DNA from: Glaciecola sp964446865
GTDB taxonomy: Bacteria > Pseudomonadota > Gammaproteobacteria > Enterobacterales > Alteromonadaceae
DNA: 64,000 bases
NCBI GenBank assembly: GCA_964446865.1
Contig: CAYURD010000005.1
Location: 1-64,000 of the forward strand
Direction: 5' to 3'
Under the pieces are notes generated by a model. That model saw only the letters and a list, made by a program, of their open reading frames with translations, ran no database searches and was not told the DNA's origin. Position numbers and translations under genes: made by a program. Positions 54,037-63,898 of the stretch are shown one piece after another (the first letter of the stretch is position 1; every line of letters begins with the position of its first letter).

Positions 54037-55395
54037 TTGAAAATTTCACCTTCATCAAACGAGTTATGGTTTTTACCTCTAGGCGGCACCGGCGAAATTG
54101 GTATGAATGTAAATCTATATGGTCACAATGACCAATGGCTCATGATTGACTGTGGCGTCACCTTTAATGTGCCTTTAGAACAACAAGACGACGATAAAGT
54201 TGGGGTGCTGCGCCATAACATGGTCACCGCAGACGTTTCATTTATCTCAAATCGACGTGATAGTTTATGCGGTATTGTGTTAACTCACGCTCACGAAGAT
54301 CATCTTGGCGCCGTGGTGGCGCAATGGGAACAATTGCAGTGTCCAATTTACACGACCGCATTTACCGCAGAAGTACTCAGAAGAAAGGCCTATAGAGCCA
54401 AACTCAGCATTGATTTACCTATTGTGGAAGTTAGCGCCGGTGACGAACTGGATATTGGTCCATTTACCGTTAAATGGTTACCCACAACGCATTCGATTCC
54501 AGAGGCCAACGCACTTTTATTAAGCACACCCGTAGCGCGTGTGTTACATACAGGAGATTGGAAAATAGATCACAAGCCTGTTGTTGGAAAGGGTATACAA
54601 AAACACTTGTTCACTGCGCTTCAACATCAAAAAATTGATGCCATGGTGTGTGATTCGACCAACTCGACACGACCCGGTCACTCTTTGTCAGAAAGTGACT
54701 GTGAAAAAGGCTTGGGGCATATAATTAGTCAAGCGCAAAATAGGGTGGTTGTAACCTGTTTTGCCAGTAACATTGCCCGTCTCATCACCTTGGCTAAAAT
54801 CGCGCATGAAACAGGCCGATACATGTGCTTGCTGGGACCTGCACTTGAAAATATGGTTAGCGTTGCAAGGACGACTGGTTTTTGGCCTGACGAATATAAA
54901 ATTACGCCTCGCAGACACATTGGTTATTTGCCAAAACATGAGGTGCTAATTGTTGCGACCGGTAGTCAAGGAGAGCCAAGAGCTGGTTTATACAAGCTTG
55001 CCCAAAATACACACCGGGATTGTGATTTAGAGGAAGGTGACACGATTATTTTTAGTTCTATTGTGATACCAGGTAATGAGAAGTCAGTGAAAAAGCTTAC
55101 CGATCTATTAGAAGAACGAAAAGTGAAGGTAGTGCAATCGGCAGATTGCGAGCACACCATTCATGCGTCAGGACATCCAAATGAACAAGATTTATTAACA
55201 TTATTTGATTGGGTACAACCGACTTGCGTTGTTCCAGTGCATGGTGAAGCCGAGCATTTAGCCGCGTGCGCAGATATTGCAAAGCGTTTTGGTATTAAGC
55301 ATCAATTGGTGGGCTTAAACGGTGATTTGTTTAGCCTTTCTCCACATTTTTCTGTAAAAAGACAACGCGTTAACGCGCCAAGAATCGCAATTTAG
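54037..55395 (+). CDS. RNase J-like metallo-beta-lactamase-fold protein
   Basis: A 452-residue cytoplasmic protein of the MBL/beta-CASP group. It has PLGGTGEIGMN (residues 14-24) as in RNase J, the metal motif THAHEDHLGA, LHTGDWKID with a further ligand, VATGSQGEPRAG of the beta-CASP region, and a late VPVHGEAEHL His. RNase J processes RNA ends. This protein lacks the ~100-residue C-terminal domain of full-length RNase J (about 555 residues), so its substrate may differ. The TTG start at 54037 is the only one that gives the family N-terminus; its ribosome site is weak. Confidence 0.87.
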   Translation: MKISPSSNELWFLPLGGTGEIGMNVNLYGHNDQWLMIDCGVTFNVPLEQQDDDKVGVLRHNMVTADVSFISNRRDSLCGIVLTHAHEDHLGAVVAQWEQLQCPIYTTAFTAEVLRRKAYRAKLSIDLPIVEVSAGDELDIGPFTVKWLPTTHSIPEANALLLSTPVARVLHTGDWKIDHKPVVGKGIQKHLFTALQHQKIDAMVCDSTNSTRPGHSLSESDCEKGLGHIISQAQNRVVVTCFASNIARLITLAKIAHETGRYMCLLGPALENMVSVARTTGFWPDEYKITPRRHIGYLPKHEVLIVATGSQGEPRAGLYKLAQNTHRDCDLEEGDTIIFSSIVIPGNEKSVKKLTDLLEERKVKVVQSADCEHTIHASGHPNEQDLLTLFDWVQPTCVVPVHGEAEHLAACADIAKRFGIKHQLVGLNGDLFSLSPHFSVKRQRVNAPRIAI

Positions 55396-55407
55396 TACTT
55401 AATTTAC

Positions 55408-55500
55408 ATCCTGTTTATTGTGATTTGCCGTTTTATTTGTAGACAATAAATCACGAAACAAAAGTCTATACCCTAGTAATACCTTCGAATAAAACAGGAT
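55408..55500. repeat. Spaced inverted repeat ATCCTGTTT / AAACAGGAT
   Basis: ATCCTGTTT (55408-55416) and AAACAGGAT (55492-55500) are exact inverted copies. They lie in the 228-base region between the RNase J-like gene and the acyl-CoA ligase gene. A further CCTGTTTAG stands at about 55524. The repeat may be a transcript-end structure or a set of binding sites; no clear terminator T-run follows. Confidence 0.3.
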
Positions 55501-55623
55501 AACAATAAATGCATCGATTTTTCCTGTTTAGTATCGTCATAAAAAAGGTGTAGCAAATTGAGCGAAATAAATTAAACTTACGTATAATGTAAATGATTTG
55601 TAAAAAGCTAAATAGGAAAGCCC

Positions 55624-57294
55624 ATGCCGCTCGACAACACAGTAGGAACGATTGATAAAATAGTCTCACCACTAGAAGTTTTGTATGAAAAAGAAAAAAC
55701 TCATGCAGATACTGTTTATATGACACAGCCGACACCTAGTGGCACTCGCACGTTTACATGGTCACAAACCATGCAACTTGCCAGAAAAGTCGCGGCGCGG
55801 ATTGAAACTTACCGTTATCCTAAAGGCACCAAAATTGCTATTTTGGCGAAAAACAGTGCTGAGTGGTTAATAGTAGACATTGCTATTATGATGGCTGGCC
55901 ATGTTTCTGTCCCTATATTTGCAACCGCTGGTAAAGACACTATCCAATATGTTATCGAGCACGCAGAGTGTCCCATGTTATTTATTGGTAAACTAGACGG
56001 CACAGATGCAGTTAAAGAAGCCGTCACCTCTGACCTTGTTACGGTTGGCTTTCCCTATCCTGAAATAGAAGCAAAAGTGTCGTGGGATGAGTTCACAGAC
56101 ATTGAACCACTTGATACTAATCCTATCCCAGACATGAATGATATCATGACGATCATTTACACATCGGGCAGTACCGGGCAGCCAAAAGGTGTTGTTCACA
56201 CATACAATACAGTGTGTTGGGCCGCTAGAAACTCATTAAGTGCGCTCAATGTCAGCGAAAATGACAGGGTAATGAGTTATTTACCTCTGGCTCATATTAC
56301 CGAACGTGTTTTGATCGAGCTGGCCAGTTATTACTCTGGTATGACGCTACACTTTGTAGAATCATTAGATACGTTTACACGCGATGTAGGGGATTGCCAG
56401 CCAACGTTGTTTATTTCCGTGCCTCGTTTATGGACAAAATTCCAAATGGGCGTACTGGCTAAATTACCTCAGAAAAAACTCAATATGCTACTGAGTATTC
56501 CGTTTGTGGGTAAACGCGTTGCTAAAAAGGTTCGCGACGGCTTAGGCTTTGGCAGTACTCGCTTATGGGCGTCTGGCTCGGCGCCACTTGCACCCGCGAC
56601 TATTGAGTGGTTCAGTAAGCTGGGTATAAATATCTCTGAAGGTTGGGGCATGACCGAAAACTGCGCATACGGCACTAGTAGCGTACCGTTTAGACACGAC
56701 AAAATAGGCGCAATCGGCAGCGCTTATGGTGGTGTAGACATACGAATCGCAGATGATGGTGAAATCCAAGTGAAGGCCCCTTGTAATATGGTTGGATATT
56801 ACAAAGAACAAGAAAAGACTGACGAAGTATTTACCTCAGACCATTACTTGCGCACGGGAGATAAAGGAAAAATAGACGATGATGGCTATGTGTTTATTAC
56901 CGGGCGATTAAAAGACATATTTAAAACAGAAAAAGGTAAGTATGTAACACCAGCGCCTATTGAAGCAAAAATCATGGAAAATCCTGTTGTCGAGCAAGTT
57001 TGTGTGACAGGTACTAACTTGCCTCAACCTATTGCCTTATTAGTGCTGTCTGAAGAAGCCCGTAACAGTTCTAAAGATGAAATTGGCGAAATATTAGCTC
57101 AAACATTGCAAAGCGTGAATGGCACACTTGAAAGTCATCAGCGTCTTGACCGTGTTGTCGTGTTTAATGAAGAATGGTCGATTGAAAATGAGTTACTTAC
57201 GCCAACCTTGAAAGTTAAGCGTCATGTGATTGAAGAGCGATTTAAATCGGTGATTTTAGGGTCTTATTCAGACAAAGTTGTATTTATTGACTAA
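55624..57294 (+). CDS. AMP-forming fatty acyl-CoA ligase (FadD/FAA-like)
   Basis: It activates a fatty acid to acyl-CoA with ATP. The 556-residue protein has the AMP-binding motif IYTSGSTGQPKGVVHTY, the YLPLAHITERV segment typical of long-chain acyl-CoA synthetases, GWGMTENCAYGT, LRTGDKGKIDDDGY and GRLKDIFKTEKGKYVTPAPIE with the adenylation-domain hinge. The ANL C-terminal lysine region is short. AGGAAA lies just before the ATG. It is a monocistronic gene ending at a strong terminator. The chain-length preference cannot be told. Confidence 0.92.
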   Translation: MPLDNTVGTIDKIVSPLEVLYEKEKTHADTVYMTQPTPSGTRTFTWSQTMQLARKVAARIETYRYPKGTKIAILAKNSAEWLIVDIAIMMAGHVSVPIFATAGKDTIQYVIEHAECPMLFIGKLDGTDAVKEAVTSDLVTVGFPYPEIEAKVSWDEFTDIEPLDTNPIPDMNDIMTIIYTSGSTGQPKGVVHTYNTVCWAARNSLSALNVSENDRVMSYLPLAHITERVLIELASYYSGMTLHFVESLDTFTRDVGDCQPTLFISVPRLWTKFQMGVLAKLPQKKLNMLLSIPFVGKRVAKKVRDGLGFGSTRLWASGSAPLAPATIEWFSKLGINISEGWGMTENCAYGTSSVPFRHDKIGAIGSAYGGVDIRIADDGEIQVKAPCNMVGYYKEQEKTDEVFTSDHYLRTGDKGKIDDDGYVFITGRLKDIFKTEKGKYVTPAPIEAKIMENPVVEQVCVTGTNLPQPIALLVLSEEARNSSKDEIGEILAQTLQSVNGTLESHQRLDRVVVFNEEWSIENELLTPTLKVKRHVIEERFKSVILGSYSDKVVFID

Positions 57295-57371
57295 CTATTC
57301 ATTCAACACAAACGGCCAGCGTCTTTAATAAGGGCGCTGTTAACTGTAATCGTGTTGGATTGGTGAGTATT

Positions 57372-57406
57372 AAAAAGCGAATGGTCACTTGCCATTCGCT
57401 TTTTTT
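57372..57406. terminator. Bidirectional terminator
   Basis: AAAAAGCGAATGG and CCATTCGCTTTTT pair perfectly over 13 bases around TCACTTG, with T-runs on the plus side and the complementary A-run on the other. It serves the acyl-CoA ligase gene (plus) and the small gene at 57409 (minus). Confidence 0.88.
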
Positions 57407-57408
57407 AT

Positions 57409-57780
57409 TTAACTCGCTTGGCTGAACGTTAAGATTTCATTACTTTTTTGCATATCTTTGTGGATATCGATGATGGTAATCGGTTTAGATATGACAAGTT
57501 GATTTTGATGTGTATGCAGGAAGTTTGATGCTTCTACGTAGTGATTTTGTGAAGTGATACAGGCAAATTTACTTTCGTCCAAATAGTCTACCCAACCAAT
57601 TACCATGCCCGCGGGTACTGTACATCCAATAAACTGCAAAATAGCTTCGTTAATGGTGACTTGCGCGCCAAAAACAGGTTTATCACCAATTTGCAATGCA
57701 GTTGAATCATCAAGTAAAAGACGAAAACTAGATTCAATCTTTTCTGATTTTTCAACAAGGTGAAGTTTTTTAGAGTTCAT
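57409..57780 (-). CDS. Small unknown protein
   Basis: A 123-residue cytoplasmic protein without signal peptide or membrane segment. The central part (about 25-105) looks like a small beta-barrel (VFGAQVTINEAILQFIGCTVPAGMVIGWVDYLD), which recalls PilZ-type folds in size. However, the c-di-GMP motifs (RxxxR, DxSxxG) are absent, so I do not name it. It ends at the bidirectional terminator and is followed on the other side by a divergent met-zincin gene. Confidence 0.65.
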   Translation of the reverse strand: MNSKKLHLVEKSEKIESSFRLLLDDSTALQIGDKPVFGAQVTINEAILQFIGCTVPAGMVIGWVDYLDESKFACITSQNHYVEASNFLHTHQNQLVISKPITIIDIHKDMQKSNEILTFSQAS

Positions 57781-57921
57781 TATTTATATGCTTATATTGC
57801 TGCAAGTTTTTGCGTTAGTACGCACTTGGACTAATCGTACTATTTAGTTTAGTCTACTATATAGATTACGCATGAAATTATAATGATATGGATCAATAGA
57901 ATTCATAATCGGAGAAGATTG

Positions 57922-60170
57922 TTGAAATACCAAAAGCAAAACAAAATAATAAGTCCGTTATTAATAGTGATAGCGCTTTTCTTGTCACTACCTTTTGGGA
58001 CAATGGCAAATAATGTCGAAACACTGTCTGAAGGCTTGATTGGCCTGCAATATGATAATTCAAGCGATTCAATTTTTTTGCGCATAAAGCCAGAGCAATT
58101 AAATACACAGTTTATTTTTCAAAGTAGCTTACCTCAGGGCATTGGCTCAAACGATATTGGCTTAGACAGAGGGCAACTCGGTCAAACACGGCTGGTTGCT
58201 TTTAAGCGTTTTGGTAATAAATTGTTGCTTAATCAATTAAATACGCATTATAGGGCAAGCAGTCTTAATCAGGCGGAAAAAAAGAGCATTGATGAAGCTT
58301 TTGCAGACTCTGTCATTGCAGGGTTTACGTTTACAGAAGAAGCTGATGGCACTCTCGTTGTTAATTACACCGATTTTCTTTTGTCGGATATTCATGGTGT
58401 GAGTCAGCGCTTAGACCGCTCTGGTCAAGGTAATTATAAGCTAGATAAGTCTCGTTCTGGAGTATATTTACCGCGAACAAAGGCATTTCCTCTTAACACT
58501 GAGTTAGAGGCACTAGTGACCTTTAGTGGAAGCCCAAAAGGTCAATATATTCGAGATGTGACGCCTGATGCTAAGAGTGTAACGGTGCATTTGCATCATT
58601 CATTTATAGCCTTACCTGATAATGATTATACGCCTCGTGCTTTTCATCCTTATTCGGGGTTTTGGAAGCATAGCTTCATGGATTACTCCGTCCCTATCGA
58701 TGAAAATATGGAGCAAAAATTTATTCCTCGTCACCGTTTGCAAAAGAAAAATCCAGAGGCTCAAGTTAGTGAAGCGATTGAGCCTATTGTGTACTATTTA
58801 GACCCGGGCATTCCTGAACCCGTGATGGGAGCACTAAAAGAAGGTGCGCTTTGGTGGGATCAAGCTTTTGCAGCAGCCGGATATAAAAATGCCTTTCAAG
58901 TGAAAGTGTTGCCGCAAGATGCTGATCCCATGGACGTTCGATATAACGTGATCCAGTGGGTGCACAGAGCTACGCGAGGTTGGTCTTATGGAAGCTCGGT
59001 GATTGATCCCCGTACTGGAGAAATCATAAAAGGGCACGTAACACTAGGTAGTTTGCGAGTGCGTCAAGACTATTTAATTGCCACAGGGTTTAGCGCGCCT
59101 TTTCCCAATATGCCTGACGAAAATGCAGATACGACTGAAGAACTTGCCCTAGCGCTTGACCGTATCAAGCAACTTTCCGCACATGAAGTCGGTCATACTA
59201 TCGGTATCGCTCACAATTTTGCGGCTAGTGAGAACAATCGTGCATCTGTGATGGATTATCCGCACCCTTTAATCAAACTAAAAAATAACAAAATTGATTT
59301 GTCTGACGCTTATGACAAAGGCATTGGCGTTTGGGATAAATATGTTGTTGCTTATGGCTACCAAGATTTCCCACCTGCAGATGATGAGAAAGTTGAGCTT
59401 TTGCGCTTGGTTGCAAAAGCAAAATCTGACGGGCTTTTGTACAAATCAGATCCCGACGCGCGCATTGCTAAACGTGCTTCTGCTGACGGTCATTTATGGG
59501 ATAATGGCAGCGATCCTATCACAGAATTTGAGCGTGTCACTGAATTACGAGATTTTGCGCTAGCAAAATTTGGCTTGAATAATCTGCCATATGCCCAAGA
59601 TTTCTCTGATTTAGAAAGAAGACTAGTCCCCATATATTTTTCGCATCGTTATCAACTAGATGCATTGGTTAAACAAATCTCAGGTCTTGAATATGAATAT
59701 TCAGTGAAACGTGATGGAGAAGTGGCCAATGTTCGCTTTGTAGACGCTAAAGAACAACAAAAAGCGCTAACACTGTTACTTAAGAGTGCTGGGGCTGAGT
59801 ATTTGCGTTTATCGAATGAAATCCTTGCACTAATTCCGCCTAAAGCATACGGAAGCAGTCGTACGCGTGAAAGCATGCCTAGTAGAATGGGGATAGCGTT
59901 TGACCCTATTACTGGTGCAGAGTCTGTATCGGGTTATACTGTAAAAGCGTTATTGTTGAGTGAGCGTTTAAATCGTCTAGCATTCCAACATAGCCAAAAT
60001 GCCGATATTCCGTCGGTCAAAACGCTGACCATATCCCTTTTTGACGCGCTCATTAAAAACAATAATAACGATGCCTTAAGCCAACGAATAAAACTTGTGG
60101 CTTTATCTGCATATTTTGAAAGTTTGCAATCGAGTGAATTAAGTATGGAAGCAAAAGTGGATATGCAGCA
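57922..60170 (+). CDS. Secreted zinc-dependent met-zincin protease, 3' end lost in gap
   Basis: A secreted metalloprotease of the DUF5117/DUF4953 type. The TTG at 57922 is chosen because GGAG lies 7 bases upstream and a signal peptide follows (KIISPLLIVIALFLSLPFG, cleavage near TMANN). The zinc motif HEVGHTIGIAHNF is the extended HExxHxxGxxH form, and SVMDYPHP provides the met-turn. YGSSVIDPRTGEIIKGHV and EGALWWDQAFAAAGY are family motifs. 749 residues are visible up to the run of N. Family members are about 800-900 residues, so the missing C-terminus fits in or beyond the gap. The frame on the far side of the gap is antisense to hemN and is not this protein. Confidence 0.85.
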
Positions 60171-60270
60171 NNNNNNNNNNNNNNNNNNNNNNNNNNNNNN
60201 NNNNNNNNNNNNNNNNNNNNNNNNNNNNNNNNNNNNNNNNNNNNNNNNNNNNNNNNNNNNNNNNNNNNNN
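60171..60270. other. Assembly gap of 100 N
   Basis: Exactly 100 undetermined bases, the usual placeholder for a scaffold gap of unknown size. It removes the 3' end of the met-zincin gene and begins one base before the hemN stop codon. Confidence 0.99.
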
Positions 60271-60271
60271 G

Positions 60272-61708
60272 CTATATCACGCGGCTATATCGCATTTGAT
60301 GGGCAGGTGCGCTCAAGTATTGATCAAAATTCATGCAAATGTTTCTGACTAATAATCTACCACGAGGGTGAATTTTGATTTGCTCTTTGTTATTTGTGAG
60401 CAAATTGTCGTCGATAAAGGGCGTGAGTTGCGCCAAGCTTTCTGAGAAGTATTGATCAAAATCGATGTCATATTTTTCAGAAAATTGTGCTTTATCAACA
60501 TAGAGGTTGCACATTAACTGATTGATAATTGCTCTATGTATCTGATCAGCTGTCGTTAAGCACAAGCCTTTTTCAATTAATCTCGTCTGTTTACCATCGT
60601 TGAGTAATTCTTTTAGCTCGTTAATTGTGTCATGCGCGAGTGCATCAATTGCCTGATAATAGTCTTTCAACTTTTTAACGTTTTGCGAATAGGCTGTTTG
60701 TAGATTGCTGATAGAAGAAACCCCTAAGCCTAGTAAACAATCAGAGTCATCGCTTGTATAGCCTTGAAAATTACGATGTAAAGTACGATTTTTTGCAGAT
60801 ATGCTAAGTTCGTCTGTGTCTTTAGCAAAATGATCCATACCAATAAATCGATAGCCTTGCGCACTTAAGGTTTGAATACTCTGTTTAAATAAAGAAAATT
60901 TAGTATCGCTAGTAGGCATCCACTCATTTTTTATTTTGCGCTGAGCAGGAAAAAGCGATGGCATATGGGCATAACTGAAAAGTGAAATGCGATCGGGGTT
61001 CATCTTTTTGACTTCGTTTAAGGTTGTTTCAACACTCTTATTTGATTGACCCGGCAGACCATAAATGAGATCAATATTGACTGATGCGATACCTAAGCTT
61101 TTCGCTCTTTCGATAATGTCTTTTACAAACTTCGTACTTTGTACTCGGTTTATTTTTTCTTGTACTGATTTATTGACGTCTTGTACGCCAATAGAAATTC
61201 GATTAAAACCCAGATGAAACAGTTCATCTATGTAGGGTAACTCTATTCTGCGAGGGTCTATCTCGATGCTTTGTTCAAGCCTTGTTGACAAATTAAAGCA
61301 CTGCTTAATATGCGCTAGTAAATCTGCAAACTGAAGGGGGCTTAAAAAGCTTGGCGTGCCGCCACCAAAGTGTATGTTTTTTACTTCAAAGCTTGAGAAT
61401 GCAGCACTTCTTAACGTGATTTCTTTTTTGATATAGGTTAAGTAGGTTTCGACTTTATCTTGGTTGCGAGTCACAATTTTATTGCAACCACAGTAGTAGC
61501 AAAGCGAATGACAAAAAGGAATATGTAAGTATAACGATAGGCTTGGTGTTTGTTTCTCTTTCGTTAATTGCTCTACGCTGCACGCAAAATCTTCTTCAGA
61601 AAATTCATTATGAAAAGCAACTGCAGTAGGGTACGAAGTATATCGAGGCCCTGTGGTGTTATATTTATCGAGCATTGCTTTATCGAAGATGTCAGTAATT
61701 TTATTCAT
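60272..61708 (-). CDS. hemN: Oxygen-independent coproporphyrinogen III oxidase
   Basis: HemN decarboxylates coproporphyrinogen III to protoporphyrinogen IX in heme synthesis without oxygen, using radical SAM chemistry. The 478-residue protein has the iron-sulfur motif PFCHSLCYYCGCNKI (CxxxCxxC plus C), NIHFGGGTPSFLS, DLIYGLPGQSNKSVE and a C-terminal RGRLLVRNICMNFD, and it ends in SRVI like the E. coli enzyme. Its stop stands one base inside the sequence after the gap, so the gene appears complete. The start ATG fits family length. Confidence 0.95.
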   Translation of the reverse strand: MNKITDIFDKAMLDKYNTTGPRYTSYPTAVAFHNEFSEEDFACSVEQLTKEKQTPSLSLYLHIPFCHSLCYYCGCNKIVTRNQDKVETYLTYIKKEITLRSAAFSSFEVKNIHFGGGTPSFLSPLQFADLLAHIKQCFNLSTRLEQSIEIDPRRIELPYIDELFHLGFNRISIGVQDVNKSVQEKINRVQSTKFVKDIIERAKSLGIASVNIDLIYGLPGQSNKSVETTLNEVKKMNPDRISLFSYAHMPSLFPAQRKIKNEWMPTSDTKFSLFKQSIQTLSAQGYRFIGMDHFAKDTDELSISAKNRTLHRNFQGYTSDDSDCLLGLGVSSISNLQTAYSQNVKKLKDYYQAIDALAHDTINELKELLNDGKQTRLIEKGLCLTTADQIHRAIINQLMCNLYVDKAQFSEKYDIDFDQYFSESLAQLTPFIDDNLLTNNKEQIKIHPRGRLLVRNICMNFDQYLSAPAHQMRYSRVI

Positions 61709-61910
61709 TCATGCGCCTAGTTTACAATCATGTATTGGAACAGCTATTTATCGAATATAAACTTTAGCAGACAGTTTGACGTCGTTTATTGATCTCGGTT
61801 AAGTTAGCATAAGTTATATTTCCTATGAATATGTCTCTATCAACACAAATAATTACTCTTAATGTGCAAAAAACACTAACCTAGATTGACGATAAAATTA
61901 GGAAAAGCAT

Positions 61911-62579
61911 ATGGCACGTATGTATCTGGTTCGCCACGCCCAAGCATCTTTTGGCGCAGAGGATTACGATAACTTAAGTGACTTGGGGCACCAACAGTCA
62001 CTTTTGTTAGGGGAATACTTTAACAACAAAAGTGTGAGTTTTGACTCAGTCATTACAGGCGATATGCTTAGACATAAGCAAACCGCGCAAGGCATTTTAG
62101 TCAATCAAAATGTTCAGCATGTGCATCATGATGACGCATGGAATGAATTTGACTTTGAGAGTATTGTTGCCGCATTTTTGACTTTGCATCCCCATAAAAA
62201 ACCCGCCGCTGATGCACCTCGCAGCGAATGGTATAAAGTATTGAAACAGGCCATGCTTTGCTGGTCTAAAGGTGAGCTTGCCTTGCCAAACAGTGAAACG
62301 TGGCAGGGTTTTTGTGACCGTGTTTTACGCGGTACAAACGACATATTAGCATCAGAAAATAAATCGGTATTGGTCGTCACTTCTGGCGGCGCCATGGCAG
62401 TATTTTTAATGCATATGTTTGGTACAACTGTCGAAAAAGCGATTGAATTTAATCTACAAATTAAAAACACCAGCGTCAATGAGCTCTTTTTTAATAGGCG
62501 CGGGTTTCAATTAAATAGTTTTAACAATGTCCCGCACTTAGACACATCCGAACACTTGTCTAAAGTCACCTATAGTTAA
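61911..62579 (+). CDS. Histidine phosphatase family protein
   Basis: A 222-residue phosphoglycerate-mutase-fold protein. The phosphate-accepting motif YLVRHAQASFG (residues 5-15) has the RHG-type His, here RHA. ITGDMLRHKQTA gives the second Arg, and VTSGGAMAV stands where the second catalytic His is expected but shows no His, so catalysis may be altered. It precedes the acyl-CoA dehydrogenase gene by 19 bases, a pairing seen in fatty-acid-catabolic clusters of marine gammaproteobacteria. The substrate is unknown. Confidence 0.83.
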   Translation: MARMYLVRHAQASFGAEDYDNLSDLGHQQSLLLGEYFNNKSVSFDSVITGDMLRHKQTAQGILVNQNVQHVHHDDAWNEFDFESIVAAFLTLHPHKKPAADAPRSEWYKVLKQAMLCWSKGELALPNSETWQGFCDRVLRGTNDILASENKSVLVVTSGGAMAVFLMHMFGTTVEKAIEFNLQIKNTSVNELFFNRRGFQLNSFNNVPHLDTSEHLSKVTYS

Positions 62580-62598
62580 TTACCTTAAGGACGAAAGC

Positions 62599-63813
62599 AT
62601 GAATTTTGATCACAGTGAAAAAGTTATTGAGTTAACTGAAAAGTTATCTGCTTTTATGGAAAAAGAAATTTACCCTTTAGAAGCACAGTATCATGACTTA
62701 GTGCACAACAATGAACATAAATGGCGTACACCAGCAATAATGGAAACGCTAAAAAACAAGGCAAAAGAAGCGGGTCTATGGAATCTATTTTTGCCGGAAG
62801 ACTACCTACCTTATGGTGCAGGTTTAAGTAACCTTGAATATGCACCTTTATGCGAGTTAATGGGGCGTGTGTTATGGAGCTCTGAGGTGTTTAACTGCAG
62901 CGCGCCCGATACTGGTAATATGGAAGTCATTGCTAAATACGGTACACCCGCGCAGAAAAAGAAGTGGTTAGAACCATTGCTAAATGGCGAAATCCGTTCA
63001 GCTTTTGCGATGACTGAACCAGAAGTTGCATCTTCTGACGCAACCAACATTGAAACATCCATCAAGAATAAAGGTGACCACTACCTAATAAACGGTCGCA
63101 AATGGTATACCAGTGGCGCAATGAACGAAAACTGTCAAATTATGATAGTTATGGGGAAAACCGACCCGACTGCGGCCCGTCATGTTCAACAATCACAAAT
63201 TCTTGTGCCAATGAATACTCCAGGGGTAACTATCGTTAGGCCAATGTCAGCGATGGGCTATTTAGATGAGCCTATTGGCCATGCCGAAGTATTGTTTGAC
63301 AATGTAAAAGTACCTATTGATAACCTCGTGTATGGCGAGGGTAAGGGCTTTGAAGTCGCTCAAGGTCGTTTAGGGCCTGGTCGAATTCACCATTGCATGA
63401 GACTTATTGGCTGTGCGCAGCGTGCGCTTGATATGGCATGTGAGCGAGCAGAGAATAGAATTGCATTTGGTCAACCCTTAAGTAAACAGCAATCGGTTAG
63501 AGAAAGTATTGCTCAAATGTATTGTAAAATTGAACAGGCTCGTTTACTCACGCTAAAAGCAGCTGATAATATGGACAAATACGGCAACAAGGTGGCAAAG
63601 AACATCATTGCAGCCATTAAAATTGTCGCACCTAAAATGGCATGTGAGGTGATTGATGAATCAATTCAGATACATGGGGCAATGGGCACATCACAAGATA
63701 CAACATTATCGGCGACACTTGCGTATGCACGTACCATCAGATTGGCTGATGGCCCTGATCAAGTGCATATGATGCAGCTGGGTAAAAATCTGATGGCAAG
63801 TGCCAAACGATAA
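62599..63813 (+). CDS. Acyl-CoA dehydrogenase family protein
   Basis: A flavoenzyme that introduces the alpha-beta double bond of acyl-CoA in beta-oxidation. The 404 residues fit the ACAD fold: RSAFAMTEPEVASSDATN at the flavin/substrate site, LINGRKWYTSGA, GRLGPGRIHHCMRLIGCAQ, AFGQPLSKQQSV and IQIHGAMGTSQDT. The sequence resembles the ACAD10/11-type group more than short-chain enzymes. AAGGACG precedes the ATG. It probably belongs with the histidine phosphatase gene in one transcript. Confidence 0.92.
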   Translation: MNFDHSEKVIELTEKLSAFMEKEIYPLEAQYHDLVHNNEHKWRTPAIMETLKNKAKEAGLWNLFLPEDYLPYGAGLSNLEYAPLCELMGRVLWSSEVFNCSAPDTGNMEVIAKYGTPAQKKKWLEPLLNGEIRSAFAMTEPEVASSDATNIETSIKNKGDHYLINGRKWYTSGAMNENCQIMIVMGKTDPTAARHVQQSQILVPMNTPGVTIVRPMSAMGYLDEPIGHAEVLFDNVKVPIDNLVYGEGKGFEVAQGRLGPGRIHHCMRLIGCAQRALDMACERAENRIAFGQPLSKQQSVRESIAQMYCKIEQARLLTLKAADNMDKYGNKVAKNIIAAIKIVAPKMACEVIDESIQIHGAMGTSQDTTLSATLAYARTIRLADGPDQVHMMQLGKNLMASAKR

Positions 63814-63898
63814 TGTATGGCAAGTGTTTTAAATACTTTGTAAATACGCTCTTACTACTCTTACTAATAGAACAACAAAATAAATAAGGCCTATATTC

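Noticed and set aside
60271..60348. Apparent C-terminal tail of the met-zincin after the N run
   Set aside because: The frame is read through unknown bases and is antisense to the 3' end of hemN, so it cannot be assigned to the protease.
61789..61802. TTGAT-CTCG-GTTAA as an FNR box upstream of hemN
   Set aside because: The second half-site matches ATCAA too poorly to support FNR control.
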